Below, piece by piece: positions 19,255 to 28,611 of a DNA stretch of 45,449 bases; position 1 is the first letter of the stretch, and the number at the start of each line of letters is the position of its first letter. The notes beneath the pieces were generated by a model. It was given only the letters and a program-made list of their open reading frames with translations, did no database searches and had not been told where the DNA came from. The DNA is from Bacteroidota bacterium. GTDB lineage: Bacteria > Bacteroidota > Ignavibacteria > Ignavibacteriales > Melioribacteraceae. The stretch lies in contig JAJYXU010000105.1 in assembly GCA_021801605.1 (NCBI GenBank), positions 1 through 45,449 on the forward strand. Reading direction: 5' to 3'. The position numbers were made by a program, and so were the translations under genes.

Positions 19255-19755
19255 ATGAAAATACTTTATCTAATTCGTCATGCTAAATCAAGCTGGGATA
19301 ATCAAGACCAAACCGATTTTGAACGCCCGCTCAATAAACGCGGTGAACACGATGCGCCTTTAATGGCAAATATTTTAAATAAGAAAAAAGTTGAACCCGA
19401 TTTAATAATCAGCAGTCCGGCTAAACGTGCATTTTCAACTGCGCTAATATTTGCCGAAAAATTAGACTACAATCTTAATTCTGTTAAAACTGATGATCGA
19501 ATTTATGAAGCCGGTATGCGAGAGTTGATGACTCTCGTCCGCGAAATTGACGACCGGAATAAAACTGTAATGATCTTCGGGCATAATCCGGGATTAACTT
19601 CTTTTACAAATTTACTTGGCGATAAATTTATTCCTGGGATGCCGACTTGTTCAATTGTCGGGTTGGAATTTGATGCTACTAAGTGGGCTCAAGTAGAAAG
19701 ACATAGCGGAAAAATATTTTTGTTTGAGTATCCTAAGAAACAAAAAATCAATTAA
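19255..19755 (+). CDS. SixA-family histidine phosphatase
   Basis: LYLIRHAKSSWDN (RHG-like), SSPAKRAFSTA, FGHNPGL. Confidence 0.92.
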   Translation: MKILYLIRHAKSSWDNQDQTDFERPLNKRGEHDAPLMANILNKKKVEPDLIISSPAKRAFSTALIFAEKLDYNLNSVKTDDRIYEAGMRELMTLVREIDDRNKTVMIFGHNPGLTSFTNLLGDKFIPGMPTCSIVGLEFDATKWAQVERHSGKIFLFEYPKKQKIN

Positions 19756-19766
19756 CAATTGTAAAA

Positions 19767-20330
19767 CTATTTAACCAGTTTTGAGATTGCCTTAAACTCT
19801 TCAGTACCGCAAACATTAAGCAACTCGAATAACACGGATTCAGTCAAAGTAATTTCTGCACCATTACTCTCCATACGGCGAAGTGCAATCTCGTAATCAA
19901 ATTTTCTGCGTGAAGAAACAGCATCCGCAGCAACATGAACTTGAAATTCCTCTGCAAGCAAATCCAATACTGTTTGTAAAACGCATACGTGCGACTCAAC
20001 ACCGCAAACAACAACTTGTTTAATTCTTTTTCTTTTAAAGTCTTGGAACAAATCGCCGGCACCGCTGCAACTAAACGTCATTTTATGAATTGCTTCGGTA
20101 TTATCAAGTGCGGATTTGATTTTCGATTCTGTCGATCCGAGTCCTTTTGGATATTGTTCGGTGTAGTAGATTGGAGCAGATAAAATTTTAAAACCGTTTA
20201 TCAGCTTCAGCGTATTTTCAACAACCCGTTCATACTTCAGTATAACAGGAAGAATTCTTTCCTGAATATCAATTATAAGAAGTGCCGAACTATTTCTTTG
20301 TAGGATATATTGATTTCTTCCCATTCTCAA
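19767..20330 (-). CDS. Isochorismatase-family cysteine hydrolase
   Basis: ALLIIDIQERILPV, VVVCGVESHVCVLQTVLDLL. Confidence 0.9.
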   Translation of the reverse strand: MRMGRNQYILQRNSSALLIIDIQERILPVILKYERVVENTLKLINGFKILSAPIYYTEQYPKGLGSTESKIKSALDNTEAIHKMTFSCSGAGDLFQDFKRKRIKQVVVCGVESHVCVLQTVLDLLAEEFQVHVAADAVSSRRKFDYEIALRRMESNGAEITLTESVLFELLNVCGTEEFKAISKLVK

Positions 20331-20337
20331 TTATCAA

Positions 20338-20492
20338 CTTGCCTGCCAGCAGAGTCTGTTGCACAACCAAAAAATTGTCATTTCGAACCCGATTTATCGG
20401 GTAAGAACTCTTTCTTTTCATATAAATTAAGACCTCTCACTTCGTTCGAGGTGACACCAGTATGGTTCTGCAACACGCTCAGCAGGCAGGTT
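20338..20492. repeat. Dispersed intergenic repeat copy B
   Basis: cttgcctgccagcagagtctgttgcacaacc ... ggttctgcaacacgctcagcaggcaggtt, inverted ends. Confidence 0.65.
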
Positions 20493-20497
20493 CTAAA

Positions 20498-21334
20498 TTA
20501 ATAGATCGGATTCATTCCATATTTACCACAAGAATACATCATCAAAATAGATGCAAGGTCAATCGCAGCGCGCTTCTCATCATCTTCCGGAACAACCAGG
20601 TCATACACTTCAGCAATGACTTTCATATTTGCCAATATTTTTTTCAACTCGGAATAGGTTGGTTCGCCATGCCAGTTAGCAACGCGCTTAACTAAATTTT
20701 CTTCATTACGCCGTAGGAACTCTGAAAATGTAATGATGTTATAACTCAACTTTGTACGGGGTTTACAAATGTTAATTAAATCGTTTGTGTATTGATCCCA
20801 CTTCTTAGCGATGTCTTCATTTTTATCATACATCACTTCTTTGGCACTATCTAAAGTAAATTTTGCGCGTGTTTGAACTTTGAATTTTGGAAGAAGTGCA
20901 TAACCGTCAAAACTTTTTATACCGGTTCCCTTCTCTACATATTTCCACATTCTTGCAAGCTGAGCTGCTGTCTGGATTGAAACAACTTTATCCAGTTCGC
21001 TATCTATTACAACAAACTTTCCCTGCTGGTAATTTACAACCGTGCACCAATGTTCCCAATTTTTTACACTTAAAATGCACGGATGCCCTTTCTTGAGTTC
21101 GCTTATCAACATTCTGCGTGCATCATCGGGATTACTTGATTGAAAATGTTTCAGTTTGCAACTGAACCTTCTTGCTGCGCGGGAAAGACCTATCTCATCT
21201 GTACCAGACCACCACGTGCTTCCGGCAATAGTTCCAATCTGGTCTTCATCTTTAAAAATACCAAGCATTACAAGAGCGTACTTTAAAGCAAATGGCCCGC
21301 ATTGATATTTGTTTGGTTGTGGATAGAAACTCAT
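20498..21334 (-). CDS. C39-like (papain-fold) cysteine peptidase domain protein
   Basis: NKYQCGPFALKYAL (Q/C), WEHWCTVVNY (H), VVIDSELDK (D). Confidence 0.75.
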   Translation of the reverse strand: MSFYPQPNKYQCGPFALKYALVMLGIFKDEDQIGTIAGSTWWSGTDEIGLSRAARRFSCKLKHFQSSNPDDARRMLISELKKGHPCILSVKNWEHWCTVVNYQQGKFVVIDSELDKVVSIQTAAQLARMWKYVEKGTGIKSFDGYALLPKFKVQTRAKFTLDSAKEVMYDKNEDIAKKWDQYTNDLINICKPRTKLSYNIITFSEFLRRNEENLVKRVANWHGEPTYSELKKILANMKVIAEVYDLVVPEDDEKRAAIDLASILMMYSCGKYGMNPIY

Positions 21335-21434
21335 TTGTTGAAATATTCATCCTTCATGTTCGGAGGCAAAAATAACAAAACTTTTGATATGCAAAACAAA
21401 ATTGTCTAACTTTCTAAAAAAAAATAAGCATAAA

Positions 21435-22487
21435 ATGAAAGTTGCAATAGTTTACAACGAAGTTAACCCTGACTTATACCAAAAGAAAAAAGGGAGAGCA
21501 AAGGACCTGGACTTTAAGCCCGTTTTTGGATTGGAAAGTTTGAATCCCATCTCAGAGTATGAAGATATGGCTAAATCGTTGCAAAAAGCCGGTTATGAAG
21601 CATACACGCTGAATATAATTGACAGTCTTCAACTTCTTATTAAGGATTTAGAAAAGAGCAAACCGGATGTTGTTTTCAATTTGGTTGAAATATTCAAGGA
21701 TCAGCCACGACTTGAGATGAGCTTCACTGGAATCTTGGAGCTTCTAAATATAACCTATACCGGCGCACCGCCAATGGCTCTTGGTACATGTCAAAATAAA
21801 ACACTAACAAAAAGAATCCTTGGTACTCTGGGAATTCGCACTCCGAGATATAAAATAATTAGAAACATGGATCGATCATTTCGGCTTGGTCTACGCTATC
21901 CTCTTATTGTAAAACCGGCATGGGAAGATGCAAGTGTTGGTATAGAGAATGATTCAATTGTAAATAATGTTGACGCATTGAAGAAAAGAATTGAATATGT
22001 TTTTAATTCTTTCAAACAGCCGGCTCTTGTTGAAGAATTTATTGTTGGTAGAGAATTAAATGTTTCTGTCTTCGGTGATAAAGATCCATTTGTTTTACCA
22101 ATTAGTGAAATTGATTTCTCACGCATGCCGGAAAATTTACATCCCATTGTAAGTTTTCAAGCAAAGTGGGATCCTACGCATGAAGCATATCATAAAACAA
22201 TTCCAATTTGTCCCGCGATTCTTCCGGATGAAATACGAGAAGAAGCTGAAAGAATGGCTTTGCAGTGTGTACGTGCCGTTGGCACGCGTGATTACTCGCG
22301 TGTTGATATGCGTCTTTCGAAGGATGATAATAAACTTTATGTGCTGGAAGTGAACCCAAATCCTGATTTGACTGAGGGTGCGGGATTTATGCGCTCTGCT
22401 AAAAATGCCGGATATTCGTACAAAAAAACTTTAAAGATGATCGTAGATTTTGCATATGAGAGAAAGCAATTAGCTATAAGCCGTTAG
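21435..22487 (+). CDS. ATP-grasp ligase, D-alanine-D-alanine ligase-like
   Basis: ALGTCQNKTLTKRIL, YPLIVKPAWEDASVGI, LVEEFIVGRELNVSV, DYSRVDMRL, VLEVNPNPDL. Confidence 0.85.
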   Translation: MKVAIVYNEVNPDLYQKKKGRAKDLDFKPVFGLESLNPISEYEDMAKSLQKAGYEAYTLNIIDSLQLLIKDLEKSKPDVVFNLVEIFKDQPRLEMSFTGILELLNITYTGAPPMALGTCQNKTLTKRILGTLGIRTPRYKIIRNMDRSFRLGLRYPLIVKPAWEDASVGIENDSIVNNVDALKKRIEYVFNSFKQPALVEEFIVGRELNVSVFGDKDPFVLPISEIDFSRMPENLHPIVSFQAKWDPTHEAYHKTIPICPAILPDEIREEAERMALQCVRAVGTRDYSRVDMRLSKDDNKLYVLEVNPNPDLTEGAGFMRSAKNAGYSYKKTLKMIVDFAYERKQLAISR

Positions 22488-22517
22488 CTTTTAGTTAAGA
22501 GCAAATTGCTAATAGCT

Positions 22518-23051
22518 TTAAGATTCTATTCCCTTGCGTGATAAAATTCCTTTTTGATAGTAATGTTTGAGTTCATTCATTTCAGTTACAAGATCTGCCC
22601 GGTCAATAAGAATTTGCGGACAATATCTTCCTGTCAGAATCAATTCAACATTTTCCGGTTTGGCATCGAACATTGGTAAAACATCTTCTACGGTAAATAG
22701 ACCGAAATAAATAGCAACGCAGATTTCATCAAGAATAATCAAGTTATAATCACCACTCATCATTTTTTGTTTTGCGGATTGGAGAGCAAGTTTGGCTTTA
22801 TCAACTTCTTCTTGCGGGGGCAGTTCTTTTCTAAAAACATAATCATCCTTTCCTACCTTTTCTATTGTTATCCACTCACTTAATTTCTTCAAACTATTCG
22901 ATTCATTATAAGGAAAATCTTTCATGAATTGGATGATATAAGATTTAAGCCCGGCACCTGCAGCCCGCACCGCTAAACCAATTGCCGCAGTTGTTTTTCC
23001 TTTGCCGTTTCCGGTATAAATCTGAATGAATCCCCGTTCAAGTTTCTTCAT
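22518..23051 (-). CDS. cobO: Cob(I)yrinic acid a,c-diamide adenosyltransferase
   Basis: IYTGNGKGKTTAAIGLAVRAAGAG P-loop; LIILDEICVAI; LILTGR. Confidence 0.93.
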   Translation of the reverse strand: MKKLERGFIQIYTGNGKGKTTAAIGLAVRAAGAGLKSYIIQFMKDFPYNESNSLKKLSEWITIEKVGKDDYVFRKELPPQEEVDKAKLALQSAKQKMMSGDYNLIILDEICVAIYFGLFTVEDVLPMFDAKPENVELILTGRYCPQILIDRADLVTEMNELKHYYQKGILSRKGIES

Positions 23052-23251
23052 TGCAGTAAATGTCTATTTTTTCTTAATGATAATTTTCGAATTTCAGCTT
23101 GCTGTATAACCTGATTTCTTTCTTCAATTGTGAAATGGGTCCATTGAATTATCTCTTCTATTGTGCGGAAACATCCTTTACAATAATTTGTCACCGGATC
23201 CATAATACATTTTTTATTACATGGTGAAATTTGATTTTGGCTGGAATGCAT
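23048..23251 (-). CDS. DUF1289 domain-containing protein
   Basis: SPCNKKCIMDPVTNYCKGCFRTIEEIIQW; overlaps cobO by 4 nt. Confidence 0.85.
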   Translation of the reverse strand: MHSSQNQISPCNKKCIMDPVTNYCKGCFRTIEEIIQWTHFTIEERNQVIQQAEIRKLSLRKNRHLLQ

Positions 23252-23334
23252 TCATTCCCTTTCTCTCTCTAAGTTTTCTCCACATTCCTTTAACAATAAA
23301 TTAGCCAATAAAAGTTTCAATAGAAGATAAAGAA

Positions 23335-23440
23335 AGGTTGTCTCATAAGTAATTATTCAAATAAAAAATCTATGAAAATCTGTTTAATCTGTGTTTATCA
23401 GCGGTCTATTATTTAAAAAATTTTACTTATGAGACAACCT
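23335..23440. mobile_element. 106-bp MITE-like element with perfect 18-bp terminal inverted repeats
   Basis: AGGTTGTCTCATAAGTAA (23335-23352) and TTACTTATGAGACAACCT (23423-23440). Confidence 0.65.
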
Positions 23441-23477
23441 CTTTTTATATTCTAAGTTTTGATTCCTAAATTTTTTT

Positions 23478-25661
23478 TTACTTCATCTTACCATTTTTTA
23501 ATTCATCGGCAAGACGATCGAATTTGTAAACGTTTTTTATTGCTTCATACATACCTTTGGAATCAACAGCAACAGTTCTATTGTAGGTTGGTAAATAGAT
23601 GAAATTGCCCTGTAAACTTTCAATGTTGCCGTCAAATGCAAGTCCAATAATTTCTGCGTTTTTATTGATCACTGCACTTCCTGAGTTTCCACCAACAATA
23701 TCATTCATCGCAACAAAATTAATAGGAGTGGCTAAATCAAAATCCTTAGGAATTGTTTTCCATCTCTCGGGAAGATTAAACGGATATTTTCCTTCGAAAC
23801 CGTAAAAGCGATCATACAGCCCGAAGAAAGTTGTTTTGATTGGAGCAATCGTACCATTGTAACCATAACCTTCCATAAGACCATCGCTTAATCTCAATGT
23901 TCTGTTTGCGTCGGGTGTAACAGACGTTCCGTAAGTCTTGTACAGAATCTGCCCGAGCAATCCGAATGCGATATTTTCCGTATCCATAATTTCTTTTTGC
24001 TGATTTCTTAACGGTTCAATTTGAGGATCGACTTTTACATAAAATTGAACGAACGGATCTTCGAGAGCTAAAATTTCTTGAGGAGTTTTTTTGAATAATT
24101 CCTCTACGGCAGCTTTATCTTTGAAAAGTGATTTAGCAATCAAATCCTTTGCTGCCTCTTTGCCGGATTTAGCGCCGAAGAATTTTGTAACAACTGCATC
24201 GTTCTTACCAAGATTCATTATAATAAAATCAATGTTGATCTCGAGCTTTGCTTCTTCAAGAATAGAATCGAAATTATCCGGATATAAATTATCTCTGAAT
24301 CCTTGTTGTGTACCACCGCCTCTCATATCACCGCCCGGTCTTCCTGCCTCTCTTTGGCTTTGGGCTTCGGCTAATTCTTTCTTCTTATCTTCGGGAAGCA
24401 TCTGATATTTTGCGTACGCAACTAAAGCATTTGCAATTTGCAAATAACGTGATGCGTATTGTGGATTTACACTATATGCTGCAAGCTTTGGTTCAACTTC
24501 TCTCAATTCGCTGCGTGTTGTTTCAATTGTCTTCCAGACGTGTCCATATTGTTTGTTCAATTCAGGATCGTTAAAAACAACTTTCTGCAGCTTCTTTTCA
24601 AAATCTTTTTTACGTGCGATTAAGTAAGGGTCATTCAACGCTTTGTATGTGTTAACTGTGTTCTTCCAGCCATTGCTGAATGCTAACCTCAATCTTTCAT
24701 ATTCATCTGCCATTTTAGGGTTAACAGATTTTAATTGTTCTAGACGGTTGTAAAGGTTATCGGATTGGAATGCATTATTGCGGAAAGTAACATCCCGCAA
24801 ATATTCAAGCTGTGCGACTGTTCTTAATCTGTTTGTAGACCCGGGATTTCCAACAGTAAAAACTAATTCGCCAGGAGTTGCGCCGTTTGCACTCCACTTG
24901 AAATAATGATCTGTCTTAATCGGTTTTCCGTCATCACCATAAATTCTTAAAAATGTGCAATCGAGATCGTAACGGGGATATGTGAAATTATCCGGATCTC
25001 CGCCGTAAGATGCAATTTGTTCTTCCGGCTGAAATACTAAACGAATATCAGTATAAGTTTTGAATCCTTGAACGAAGAATAAACTTCCGTTGTAATATGA
25101 AACAACATCACATTTAAGTTTGGTTTCTTTTTCATATTGATCTTTCAATTCTTTCATCTTGGCATCGCGGAGAGCAATTTTTTCATTTTCATTTTTTCCG
25201 GCTTGAAGAGCTGAGATAACTTCTTTAGTTACATCTTTCAGCATAACTAATTGCTCTGCGGTATAGTTTGGTACTTTTCTCTCATCCGCTAAAGTAGGGG
25301 CAAAGAAAGCTGTGCCGGCAAGGTCTTCTCCCTCTTTCTGAATGAGTCTTCTTGTTCCGCGTGAACAATGATTGTTTGTCATTATCAGTCCGTCTTCAGA
25401 AACGAATGAAGCCGTGCATCCTGGAATTCTCAGTGCTGATAAACGAACATCGTCAAACCATCCCTGTGTAGCTTTGAATCCATATGTTTTTTCTAAATAA
25501 TCGAAAGGAGGAAATTCAAAAGTCCACATCTTTCCGGTATCAAGTTTTTGCGATTTGACTGTATCTTGATTGATAGTCTGAGCGTTGAACTGAAACGCGA
25601 AAACAACAATCAATAAAAGAGACACAGTTAAATATCTCTTGACATTTAAAAAGTTTTTCAT
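23478..25661 (-). CDS. S46 family dipeptidyl-peptidase (DPP7-like)
   Basis: Signal peptide; SEDGLIMTNNHC (His), NFTYPRYDLDCTF (Asp region), NDIVGGNSGSAV (Ser), LAFDGN. Confidence 0.93.
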   Translation of the reverse strand: MKNFLNVKRYLTVSLLLIVVFAFQFNAQTINQDTVKSQKLDTGKMWTFEFPPFDYLEKTYGFKATQGWFDDVRLSALRIPGCTASFVSEDGLIMTNNHCSRGTRRLIQKEGEDLAGTAFFAPTLADERKVPNYTAEQLVMLKDVTKEVISALQAGKNENEKIALRDAKMKELKDQYEKETKLKCDVVSYYNGSLFFVQGFKTYTDIRLVFQPEEQIASYGGDPDNFTYPRYDLDCTFLRIYGDDGKPIKTDHYFKWSANGATPGELVFTVGNPGSTNRLRTVAQLEYLRDVTFRNNAFQSDNLYNRLEQLKSVNPKMADEYERLRLAFSNGWKNTVNTYKALNDPYLIARKKDFEKKLQKVVFNDPELNKQYGHVWKTIETTRSELREVEPKLAAYSVNPQYASRYLQIANALVAYAKYQMLPEDKKKELAEAQSQREAGRPGGDMRGGGTQQGFRDNLYPDNFDSILEEAKLEINIDFIIMNLGKNDAVVTKFFGAKSGKEAAKDLIAKSLFKDKAAVEELFKKTPQEILALEDPFVQFYVKVDPQIEPLRNQQKEIMDTENIAFGLLGQILYKTYGTSVTPDANRTLRLSDGLMEGYGYNGTIAPIKTTFFGLYDRFYGFEGKYPFNLPERWKTIPKDFDLATPINFVAMNDIVGGNSGSAVINKNAEIIGLAFDGNIESLQGNFIYLPTYNRTVAVDSKGMYEAIKNVYKFDRLADELKNGKMK

Positions 25662-25771
25662 AAACCACCTGTGTGTTAATTGTTGAATAACTATAATGAG
25701 ACCTCTGAAAAAATAAGATAGCCGCTGTTGCCAACCAATTAAGTTGCCGGAGTGAATTGTTAAATTTTGTT

Positions 25772-25805
25772 AAAAAAAAGCTGCCCTTGAGAGGCAGCTT
25801 TTTTG
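25772..25805 (-). terminator. Rho-independent terminator after S46 paralogue 2
   Basis: aaaaaaaagctgcc cttgaga ggcagctttttt hairpin. Confidence 0.85.
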
Positions 25806-25814
25806 GAAGGATTA

Positions 25815-27935
25815 TTATTTCATTTTTCCGTCTTTTAATTCATCGGCAAGTCTTTCGGCTTTGTAAATTTTATCAATCGCATGAACTAAAGCCCGGGCAT
25901 CAACAGCTACACAGCGGTTATTATGCGGCATATAAATAAAATTTCCAACAATGCTGTCCATATTACCATCAAATGCAAGACCGACAACTTCCGCCTTCTG
26001 ATTGATAATTGCACTGCCTGAATTACCACCGACAATATCATTTGTTGAGATGAAATCGAATGGAGTATCAAGATTGAAATCTGCCGGAACTTTTTGCCAT
26101 CTTTCATGAAGATCCCATGGGTATTCTTTTCCGAATGAGTACCAGCGGTCATACAAACCATAAAAAGTTGTAAAGAGTGGGGCTTTTGTTCCATTGTAAT
26201 CCCAACCTTTTAATACACCATCGCTAATTCTGAGTGTGAAATTTGCATCAGGTGGAATTGAAGTACCATAAACTTTGAAGATTGCCTGACCGAGCATGTC
26301 GTCAAAAACTTGTTCTGTGCTTGTGACTTCTCTTGCCATTTTTTGAAGTTCCGGTAATTTATCCTGTGTTTCTTTTATAAAATAGATGAAAGGATCTTCC
26401 GATTTCATAATTGCATCGGCACCATTTTTTGCAAGATCAATCACTTTATCTCTGTTCACAAAGATTGAATTAGCCAGAATATAATTTACGGCGTCTTTTC
26501 CTTTTTTATCGCCAAATAATTTTTTAACGATAGGATCGTTATCGCCAAGATTCATCCGAATTAGTCCTGCTTGAATCTCAAGTTTGGTATCTTCCATTAA
26601 CTTATCGAATTTTTCTGGATAGACGGCGTTTACAGTTGAATCGAGTTTAGTTGTTCTGTATTGAGCCGCTCTTTGATCTTCCGGCTTCTGTAATTCTTTT
26701 GCGAGGTCCATCAAATTTTTTGCTATAGTAAAATATTTAGCAGAGAAAAGAGGATTCAAGCTGAACGCGGTAATTTTTGGTCCATATTTTCTCATTTCAC
26801 TGCGTGTCTTCTCAATGTTTTCCCAAACCATTCCGTATTGAGATTTTAATTCTGGATTATTCCAAACTGCTTCTTGAAGTTTTTTCTGGAAATCTTTTTT
26901 TCTCGCCATCAAATACGGATCAATCAAACCATTGTAAATACTTGAAATCACTTTCTGACTGTTTCCAATGTTAACTCTAATCTTTTCAAATTCATCCGCT
27001 CGTTTTGGCTCAACTGATTTTAACTTCTCTAATAAATCGTAATAAGTATTAAGAATGTATGCTTGATTTTTATAAGTCACATCACGGTAATATTCAAGCT
27101 GTGCAACGGTTTTCAATCTTTGTGTGGTACCGGGATTACCAACTGTAAATATCGGTTCTCCCGGTTTTATTCCCGCTAGCGAAAATTTATAAAAGTGTTC
27201 CGATGAATTAACCGGTTTATCATTTTCATAAGCGCGGAAGAATGAACAGTCTAAATTGTAACGTGGATATGTAAAGTTATCAAAGTCACCGCCAAAGTAC
27301 GCTATCTGCATATCCGGGGCAAACACAAGACGAATATCTGTATATCTTTTGTAACCGTATAAAGAAAATTTTGCGCCGTTAAAAAGAGAAACGACCTGAG
27401 CAATTAGTCCTGATTCTTTAGTAAGGTTATCTGTAATCTCTTTTATTTTTGCCGCTTTATTTTTTGCTTTTTCTTCCGCATTAGCTCCGGTTTCAGCCGC
27501 TTTCTGTACTTCATCTGTTACATCTTTTATCAAAACTAATTGATCTGCATAGTAATTAGGAATTTTTCTTTCTTCTGCCAAAGTCTTAGCAAAGAAACCG
27601 TTCTTTACTAAATCCTCTCCATCTTTTTTCAAGAGATCCAAAAGTCCGCGTGCACAATGATGATTAGTCATCATTAATCCATCCTCAGAAACAAATGATG
27701 AGGTACAATTGGGAAGCCTCAATGCCGATAGACGTACATCTTCAAACCATGATTCATCGGGTGTAATTCCGTAAGTCTGTTTGAAAAATTCGACCGGAGG
27801 GTAATCGAAAGACCACATTTTACCGGTATCAAACTTTTGAGATTTTACAGTATCAAGATTAACCTGAGCTTGTAGCGGTAAAACAAATGCAAAAAGTATC
27901 AACATCATTGTTGATATGAGTAATGCTTTTTTCAT
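25815..27935 (-). CDS. S46 family dipeptidyl-peptidase (DPP7-like), tandem paralogue
   Basis: SEDGLMMTNHHC, NDIVGGNSGSAI, LAFDGN; co-linear with 23478-25661 throughout. Confidence 0.93.
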   Translation of the reverse strand: MKKALLISTMMLILFAFVLPLQAQVNLDTVKSQKFDTGKMWSFDYPPVEFFKQTYGITPDESWFEDVRLSALRLPNCTSSFVSEDGLMMTNHHCARGLLDLLKKDGEDLVKNGFFAKTLAEERKIPNYYADQLVLIKDVTDEVQKAAETGANAEEKAKNKAAKIKEITDNLTKESGLIAQVVSLFNGAKFSLYGYKRYTDIRLVFAPDMQIAYFGGDFDNFTYPRYNLDCSFFRAYENDKPVNSSEHFYKFSLAGIKPGEPIFTVGNPGTTQRLKTVAQLEYYRDVTYKNQAYILNTYYDLLEKLKSVEPKRADEFEKIRVNIGNSQKVISSIYNGLIDPYLMARKKDFQKKLQEAVWNNPELKSQYGMVWENIEKTRSEMRKYGPKITAFSLNPLFSAKYFTIAKNLMDLAKELQKPEDQRAAQYRTTKLDSTVNAVYPEKFDKLMEDTKLEIQAGLIRMNLGDNDPIVKKLFGDKKGKDAVNYILANSIFVNRDKVIDLAKNGADAIMKSEDPFIYFIKETQDKLPELQKMAREVTSTEQVFDDMLGQAIFKVYGTSIPPDANFTLRISDGVLKGWDYNGTKAPLFTTFYGLYDRWYSFGKEYPWDLHERWQKVPADFNLDTPFDFISTNDIVGGNSGSAIINQKAEVVGLAFDGNMDSIVGNFIYMPHNNRCVAVDARALVHAIDKIYKAERLADELKDGKMK

Positions 27936-28108
27936 ACAACACCTTTTGTTATTGATTGTAAGTGTAATAGTTATTTTGATTTGCCTTAAAAATAAAACAG
28001 TTCGGAATGATAACCAAGATATCCGAGCCTAAATTTAGACGAAGCAGAAGTGAGTATCCCTCAATAAATGAATTTCTTCTTTAGAACTTGTAAGAAAAGA
28101 TTTAAAGC

Positions 28109-28134
28109 AAAAAAGGACGACCATACAGTCGTCC
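28109..28134 (-). terminator. Rho-independent terminator after marR-like gene
   Basis: Minus strand: GGACGAC tgtatg GTCGTCC TTTTTTGC. Confidence 0.8.
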
Positions 28135-28164
28135 CGAAGAATAGAAGAATAAATTGATGAGCAG

Positions 28165-28611
28165 TTATCCTCGCAGCTTATCCAAAAGTTCATTTAATTT
28201 TTTTGATTCGGTCGAAGAAAGATTTTCGAAAATGGAGTCATGCTTTTCGTTCAGTTTATCCATTTCTGAAAGAAGTTTCAAACCTTTATCCGTAATGATT
28301 ACATCAACACAGCGTCTATCGTGTGAAGAAAGATCTCTCTTTACTAATCCCTTAACACGTAAACGCTCAACAAGCCGGGACGCATCCGACATTTTATCAA
28401 GCATTCTTTCTTTTAACAAATTTATAGTTGCAGAATTTGGATACTGTCCTCTAAGTATGCGCAGAATATTGTATTGATTACTAGTTATTTGATACTTGGT
28501 GAACAGTTTAGATTGTGAATTCATAAGCCAGCCGTAAGTGTATATAACATTTACGGCAAGCTTGTGATACTCATTGCGAAACTTTTGCTGTTTTATTTCT
28601 TCTAGCTTCAT
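28165..28611 (-). CDS. MarR family transcriptional regulator
   Basis: wHTH: QYNILRILRGQYPNSATINLLKERMLDKMSDASRLVERLRVKGLVKRDLSSHDRRCVDVIITDKG. Confidence 0.92.
   Translation of the reverse strand: MKLEEIKQQKFRNEYHKLAVNVIYTYGWLMNSQSKLFTKYQITSNQYNILRILRGQYPNSATINLLKERMLDKMSDASRLVERLRVKGLVKRDLSSHDRRCVDVIITDKGLKLLSEMDKLNEKHDSIFENLSSTESKKLNELLDKLRG

Noticed and set aside
20310-20695. Two short plus-strand ORFs (63 and 77 aa)
   Set aside because: Fall in repeat copy B and antisense to the C39-like gene.
23252-23334. Cobalamin riboswitch upstream of DUF1289-cobO
   Set aside because: Leader is short and AT-rich with no B12-box-like sequence.
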